From an uncultured Oribacterium sp. (GTDB lineage: Bacteria; Bacillota; Clostridia; Lachnospirales; Lachnospiraceae), in contig CALHIC010000106.1 of the NCBI GenBank assembly GCA_938030845.1, positions 1 to 9,238 on the forward strand: 9,238 bases of DNA, in the 5' to 3' direction. This document shows, in pieces, positions 6,201 through 9,238 of the stretch. Position 1 is the first letter of the stretch; each line of letters begins with the position of its first letter. Made by a program: the position numbers and the translations under genes. The notes beneath the pieces were generated by a model. It saw only the letters and a program-made list of their open reading frames with translations. It was not told where the DNA came from and did no database searches.

Positions 6201-7451
6201 ATGGAGAAGAAAAAGAATAAGATAAAATCCGCATTTGCTCTGGCTTTGAGCCTAGGGCTTCTCTGTCAAAGTTTCCCTGCTTTCGCGGAGGAGAAGCCTT
6301 GGGATGTAAATGACAACATCATTTCCTTCAGAGAAATCCCGGATCTTGTGGACCAATTCAGTACCGTGGCCAAGATGGAGCAGGATGCTTTGGCGCAAAG
6401 CACCGGCGATATGGCTTCCGTACAGAAGGCGGTAAAGGACGAAAAGGCTGATATACTGGCGAATTTGCAGGAAAGCATTGACAGCTTAAAGGAGCAGAAG
6501 CAGGATACCACAGATCCTACGACCAAGGCTTTTTTGCAAAGCCAGATCAATCAGTTAGAAAAGGTAAAGAACAGCAAGAAGATTTTACCGGATATAGACA
6601 GCAGTCTGGCAGAGGTGAACCAAGGCCTGGTGCAGCTTTCCGAGACGGAAAAAAGCATGAAGAAGGCGGAAGCCAAGGCGGAAAAGGCGGTAAAATCCGG
6701 CTTTTATACCGGGAAAAAGCTTCTAAGCAACGGCATGCAAAGTCTTTATTTCAGTGCCATTTCCTTGGAAAACAATAAGACGATGCTGGAAAAAAGAGTG
6801 GCCATGTTACAGGCAGGCTTAGAAAAGACGGAAAGACAGGCGCGCCTCGGACAGGCTACGGCAAATGATGTGAGCGCGGCAAAGCTTGCCTTGGACGGTG
6901 CTCAGTCGGATTTACAAAAGGCTAAGGACGGTCTGGAAAGCATGAAGAGAAATATGGGACTGAGCCTTGGTTGGAGCATGAATACCTATTCTAATATTCA
7001 GTTCGAAGCCATTCCCGACTACCCGAGAAACTATCTGGCAACAAGAGACTGGGGAAAGGACATTGATTCCGCCCTAAGTCATAACAGTGAACTGGGCAGT
7101 ATTCTCCGCGTAAAGGATAATAACATTACCGGCTGGACGGAGAAGAAGCAGAGTCAGAAGGAAAAAGAACAGCAGATTCGAGTTTCCATGGAGGAGCTCA
7201 GACGGAATATTAGCGAAGCGGAAGCGGCTTTAAATGCGGCAGAATCCGTTTCAGAGCTTTCCCGTTTACAAAAGGAAAAAGCAGAGCGGATGAATGCTTT
7301 GGGACTTTTGGGAAGGGCAGATTTCCAAGGCTTATCCTTAGAAGCCTTATCCAAGGAAAATGCAGCAACCCAGGCAAAACTGGATTATAATCAGGCGGTC
7401 TTCCAATACGAAGAAGCGGTCGAGAGAGGGATACTTTCCACAAGGGAGTAA
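6201..7451 (+). CDS. TolC-family (OEP) secreted protein 2, paralog of the preceding gene
   Basis: This 416-residue protein has a signal peptide (basic MEKKKNKIK, hydrophobic core, cleavage after AFA at about residue 29). The Cys in LLCQ is not in a lipobox, so it is probably not a lipoprotein. It shares the mature N-terminal pattern of its neighbour (NIISFREIPDLV, 39-50) and the OEP motif RLGQATANDVSAAKLALDGA (215-234) leading to NMGLSLGW (251-258). The second repeat is more divergent (GLLGRADFQGLSLEAL, 368-383). Long helices dominate and no beta-strand pair is apparent. The ATG lies 24 bases after the previous stop; the nearest ribosome-like site, AAAGGA (6180-6185), is 15 bases away, which is long, so translation may be weak or coupled. 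Two non-identical paralogs suggest a hetero-oligomeric duct or two alternative ducts; that is inference. The gene ends inside a strong terminator stem. Confidence 0.82.
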   Translation: MEKKKNKIKSAFALALSLGLLCQSFPAFAEEKPWDVNDNIISFREIPDLVDQFSTVAKMEQDALAQSTGDMASVQKAVKDEKADILANLQESIDSLKEQKQDTTDPTTKAFLQSQINQLEKVKNSKKILPDIDSSLAEVNQGLVQLSETEKSMKKAEAKAEKAVKSGFYTGKKLLSNGMQSLYFSAISLENNKTMLEKRVAMLQAGLEKTERQARLGQATANDVSAAKLALDGAQSDLQKAKDGLESMKRNMGLSLGWSMNTYSNIQFEAIPDYPRNYLATRDWGKDIDSALSHNSELGSILRVKDNNITGWTEKKQSQKEKEQQIRVSMEELRRNISEAEAALNAAESVSELSRLQKEKAERMNALGLLGRADFQGLSLEALSKENAATQAKLDYNQAVFQYEEAVERGILSTRE

Positions 7452-7467
7452 TCCCTCTCTTTTTTTT
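7423..7467 (+). terminator. Intrinsic terminator of the TolC-like operon
   Basis: AGAGAGGGAT (7423-7432) pairs perfectly over 10 bp with ATCCCTCTCT (7451-7460), with an 18-base loop. Eight T residues run from 7460 to 7467. The 5' arm is inside the coding sequence and the stop TAA (7449-7451) touches the 3' arm, so terminator and gene end are interleaved. Confidence 0.9.
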
Positions 7468-7627
7468 GACAGCAGATATAGGAATCTCATGAAAATCCTT
7501 ATGTGCAGAAGGCCTTTTATTTCAGGGGGAATGAAACGTATTTTTTAAGAAAAGCTTATCCGAATGTGGAGTATAGGAGATTGAAGAGTTTTGTGTTATA
7601 ACGGAAGAAACTGAAGAAAAATTCCAA
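7468..7627. other. Gene-free stretch before the recA promoter, with nothing firmly identifiable
   Basis: Part of the 308-base gap between the second TolC-like gene and recA. A TGTTATAAC at 7594-7602 looks like an extended -10 and could be a second recA promoter, but no -35 supports it. A 19-codon ORF (ATG 7489 to TAA 7548) has only a weak upstream site and no recognisable content. I see no RNA gene or riboswitch. Confidence 0.3.
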
Positions 7628-7656
7628 TAGCCAGAATGTATGTTCTATGATATAAT
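7628..7656 (+). promoter_or_regulatory. recA promoter (-35 TAGCCA, -10 TATAAT)
   Basis: A perfect -10 TATAAT lies at 7651-7656, with TAGCCA (4 of 6 matches to TTGACA) at 7628-7633, exactly 17 bases upstream. The LexA-like box fills the spacer. The transcript would begin near 7663 and carry a leader of about 95 bases to recA, which ends in AAAGGAAG (7746-7753) six bases before the ATG. Confidence 0.75.
7633..7646 (+). promoter_or_regulatory. LexA (SOS/DinR) box in the recA promoter
   Basis: AGAATGTATGTTCT is an imperfect palindrome close to the Gram-positive LexA consensus CGAACRNRYGTTCG. It keeps GAA, the R-N-R-Y centre and GTTC, with a C-to-T change in the left half-site. Its position between -35 and -10 means a bound repressor would block RNA polymerase, so recA should be induced by DNA damage. 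Confidence 0.75.
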
Positions 7657-7759
7657 CTCTCGGCAAGCAGAAAACTAAGAAATAAAGGGAAAGAACAGTA
7701 GTTCGGTAAGAAGCTAAAACCGATACAAGTAAGAATACAAAAAGTAAAGGAAGAAAATC

Positions 7760-8887
7760 ATGGCAAACAAAGTAAGCAAGGCTCCAGTGGTAGCATTGGA
7801 AGATAGGGATGAAAAATTAAAGGCGCTGGATGCGGCTCTAAGCAAGATTGAAAAGGACTGCGGAAAGGGTTCCGTAATGAAACTGGGAGATTCCGGAGTG
7901 AATAAGGACATCTCTGTAGTGCCCACCGGTTCCTTATCTGTGGATATTGCTCTTGGAGCGGGCGGTTTCCCAAGGGGACGTATTATCGAGATCTACGGAC
8001 CGGAATCCTCCGGTAAGACCACTCTCGCCCTTCATGCAGTAGCAGAAGTACAAAAGCGCGGAGGAATTGCTGCCTTTATTGATGCGGAGCATGCTTTGGA
8101 TCCCCGCTACGCTCAGGCTATCGGTGTGGATATTGATAACCTCTATGTGGCACAGCCGGATTCCGGAGAGCAGGCCTTGGATATTGTGGAGACCATGGTT
8201 CGTTCCGGAGCGATGGACATTTTGGTTGTGGACTCTGTGGCGGCACTGGTACCGAAGGCGGAGATTGATGGAGAGATGGGAGACAGTCATGTGGGCTTAC
8301 AGGCTCGTTTGATGTCCATGGCTTTAAGAAAGCTCACCGCTATTATTGCCAAGTCCAACTGTATCCTTATCTTTATCAACCAGTTAAGAGAAAAGGTCGG
8401 TGTGATGTTCGGTAATCCGGAAACTACTACCGGTGGACGTGCCTTGAAGTTCTATGCCTCTGTTCGTGTAGACATTAGAAAGGGAGAAAGTATTAAGACC
8501 GGAGACGGAGATTTCAGCGGAGCCCGTACCAAGGTGAAGATTTCCAAGAATAAGATTGCCCCTCCCTTTAAGAATGCGGAGTTTGATATCAGCTTCGGTT
8601 CCGGAATTTCCAAGGAAGGAGAAATTCTGGACCTGGCAGTAGAAAAGAAGATGATTGAGAAGAGCGGTGCCTGGTTTGCCTACAATGGAGATAAGATTGG
8701 ACAGGGCCGTGAGAATGCCAAGGCCTTTTTAAAGAGTCATCCCAGAATTATGGCGGATCTGGAAATTCAGCTTCGTAAGGAATACGGCTTAAAGGAAGAC
8801 CCTTATTTGGAAGAGGTTTTAGCTTTTGTTCCGGAGGATGAGGATATGGATCTTACGGTTAGCCTGGCAGAGGAAACTGAAGAATAA
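7760..8887 (+). CDS. recA: Recombinase A
   Basis: RecA is the ATP-dependent strand-exchange protein of homologous recombination and the co-protease that triggers LexA self-cleavage. The 375-residue product is of normal to slightly long length. Walker A is GPESSGKTT (80-88), Walker B is DILVVDSV (153-160), and the DNA-binding loop L2 region with [20 protein letters not shown] lies at 207-226. A Lachnospiraceae-like core ([20 protein letters not shown], 40-59) precedes Walker A. The acidic C-terminal tail (about 350-375) is typical and moderates DNA binding. The start is ATG with AAAGGAAG six bases upstream; the N-terminus has about 15 extra residues before the conserved core. A LexA box sits in its promoter and an intrinsic terminator follows, so it is an independent SOS-regulated unit, unrelated in function to the efflux genes upstream. 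No key residue appears to be missing. Confidence 0.99.
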   Translation: MANKVSKAPVVALEDRDEKLKALDAALSKIEKDCGKGSVMKLGDSGVNKDISVVPTGSLSVDIALGAGGFPRGRIIEIYGPESSGKTTLALHAVAEVQKRGGIAAFIDAEHALDPRYAQAIGVDIDNLYVAQPDSGEQALDIVETMVRSGAMDILVVDSVAALVPKAEIDGEMGDSHVGLQARLMSMALRKLTAIIAKSNCILIFINQLREKVGVMFGNPETTTGGRALKFYASVRVDIRKGESIKTGDGDFSGARTKVKISKNKIAPPFKNAEFDISFGSGISKEGEILDLAVEKKMIEKSGAWFAYNGDKIGQGRENAKAFLKSHPRIMADLEIQLRKEYGLKEDPYLEEVLAFVPEDEDMDLTVSLAEETEE

Positions 8888-8899
8888 GATTTGTTTTAT

Positions 8900-8929
8900 G
8901 GGGGAGTGCGTTAGGCAGTCCCCTTTTTT
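8900..8929 (+). terminator. Intrinsic terminator after recA
   Basis: GGGGA (8901-8905) pairs with TCCCC (8919-8923). After a G-G mismatch, TGC (8907-8909) pairs with GCA (8915-8917) around a GTTAG loop. Six T residues follow at 8924-8929. It begins 13 bases after the recA stop. Confidence 0.85.
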
Positions 8930-9044
8930 ATCAAAAGATATTTATTCTATAAAGAAAAATTCTATCAAAAGTTATTGTATAAAAGGATGTGCCATAAAAA
9001 GAGAAGAGAATATTTGTGGACGCTTGTGTAATAGGAGGCAAAGG

Positions 9045-9238
9045 GTGAAGGAATGGAATCCGGAGAAATTTCTTCGGGAACAGGTAGCAAGGAAACAAAA
9101 GGATAAAAAAGAAAGAAAGGAAAGAAAGGAAAGAAAGGAAGGGAAAGCGGAAGAAGAACAATGGGAAGAAGAGGAAGCGGAAAACAGAGCGCCGACTTCC
9201 GTTACTTTTTCTTTGAAGGATACTGAGCCTGCTGAAAT
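9045..9238 (+). CDS. N-terminal part of a very charged protein, possibly RecX, cut by the right edge
   Basis: The frame starts at GTG 9045 with a good AGGAGG (9033-9038) six bases upstream, and 64 full codons are visible before the edge. Residues 1-48 are almost all Lys, Arg, Glu and Gln, including three exact ERK repeats (23-31) and then an acidic run (36-46). The sequence then changes to APTSVTFSLKDTEPAE (49-64). RecX proteins often begin with a short strand of the form ITSV-x-F followed by a charged turn, and recX commonly follows recA in Firmicutes, so RecX (an inhibitor of RecA filaments) is my best guess. It would have an unusually long charged extension. Nothing visible is diagnostic. 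A terminator lies between it and recA, so it would need its own promoter; TATAAA at 8948-8953 or 8978-8983 are weak -10 candidates without clear -35 boxes. Confidence 0.6.
   Translation, partial: MKEWNPEKFLREQVARKQKDKKERKERKERKEGKAEEEQWEEEEAENRAPTSVTFSLKDTEPAE
9111..9137 (+). repeat. Three exact tandem copies of a 9-base unit (GAAAGAAAG)
   Basis: Three head-to-tail copies lie in frame in the partial gene that starts at 9045, each encoding Glu-Arg-Lys. The unit is a multiple of three, so gain or loss of a copy would not break the frame. The tract lies in a long purine-rich stretch. Confidence 0.85.

Noticed and set aside
7489..7548. 19-codon ORF before recA
   Set aside because: Very short, poor ribosome site, no recognisable product.
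1..9238. CRISPR array, tRNA or rRNA genes, insertion sequence
   Set aside because: No regularly spaced repeats, no tRNA-like cloverleaf, no transposase motif or terminal repeats were seen on either strand.

Overview
The window looks like a monoderm Firmicute, most likely Lachnospiraceae. The RecA sequence, purine-rich Shine-Dalgarno sites, a Gram-positive-type LexA box at recA and the SwrC-like RND pump all point that way. This is judged from remembered family features; no search was run.

Layout. (1) Positions 1-322: on the minus strand, a fragment of a sulfatase-fold phosphoethanolamine-transferase-like (EptA/MCR-type) protein that runs off the left edge and has no N-terminal part. It overlaps, antisense, the start of a small plus-strand ORF of unknown function (237-503). 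Both cannot be genuine across 237-322, so a rearrangement or assembly junction probably lies in about 225-322. (2) Positions 506-4724: a membrane fusion protein gene followed two bases later by an RND (HAE-1) efflux permease gene. The permease is split by a one-base frameshift inside its predicted seventh transmembrane helix. (3) Positions 4725-4973: an intergenic region with a candidate extended -10 promoter and a perfect 12-bp inverted repeat in the leader of the next gene. (4) Positions 4974-7451: two tandem paralogous secreted TolC-family (OEP) proteins, closed by a strong intrinsic terminator. (5) Positions 7452-7759: the recA control region, with a LexA/SOS box between the -35 and -10. 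(6) Positions 7760-8887: recA with its own terminator. (7) Positions 9045-9238: the start of a very charged protein, possibly RecX, cut by the right edge.

Functionally, regions 2 to 4 supply all three kinds of component of a Gram-negative tripartite pump (adaptor, RND permease, TolC channel) in an organism that should have no outer membrane. Both TolC-like proteins seem to keep the alpha-helical tunnel repeats but lack room for the outer-membrane beta-strands. I infer that they may form a conduit through the cell wall rather than an outer-membrane pore. This is the most interesting biological idea in the window. The split permease and the left-edge junction are the main points where assembly quality needs checking.
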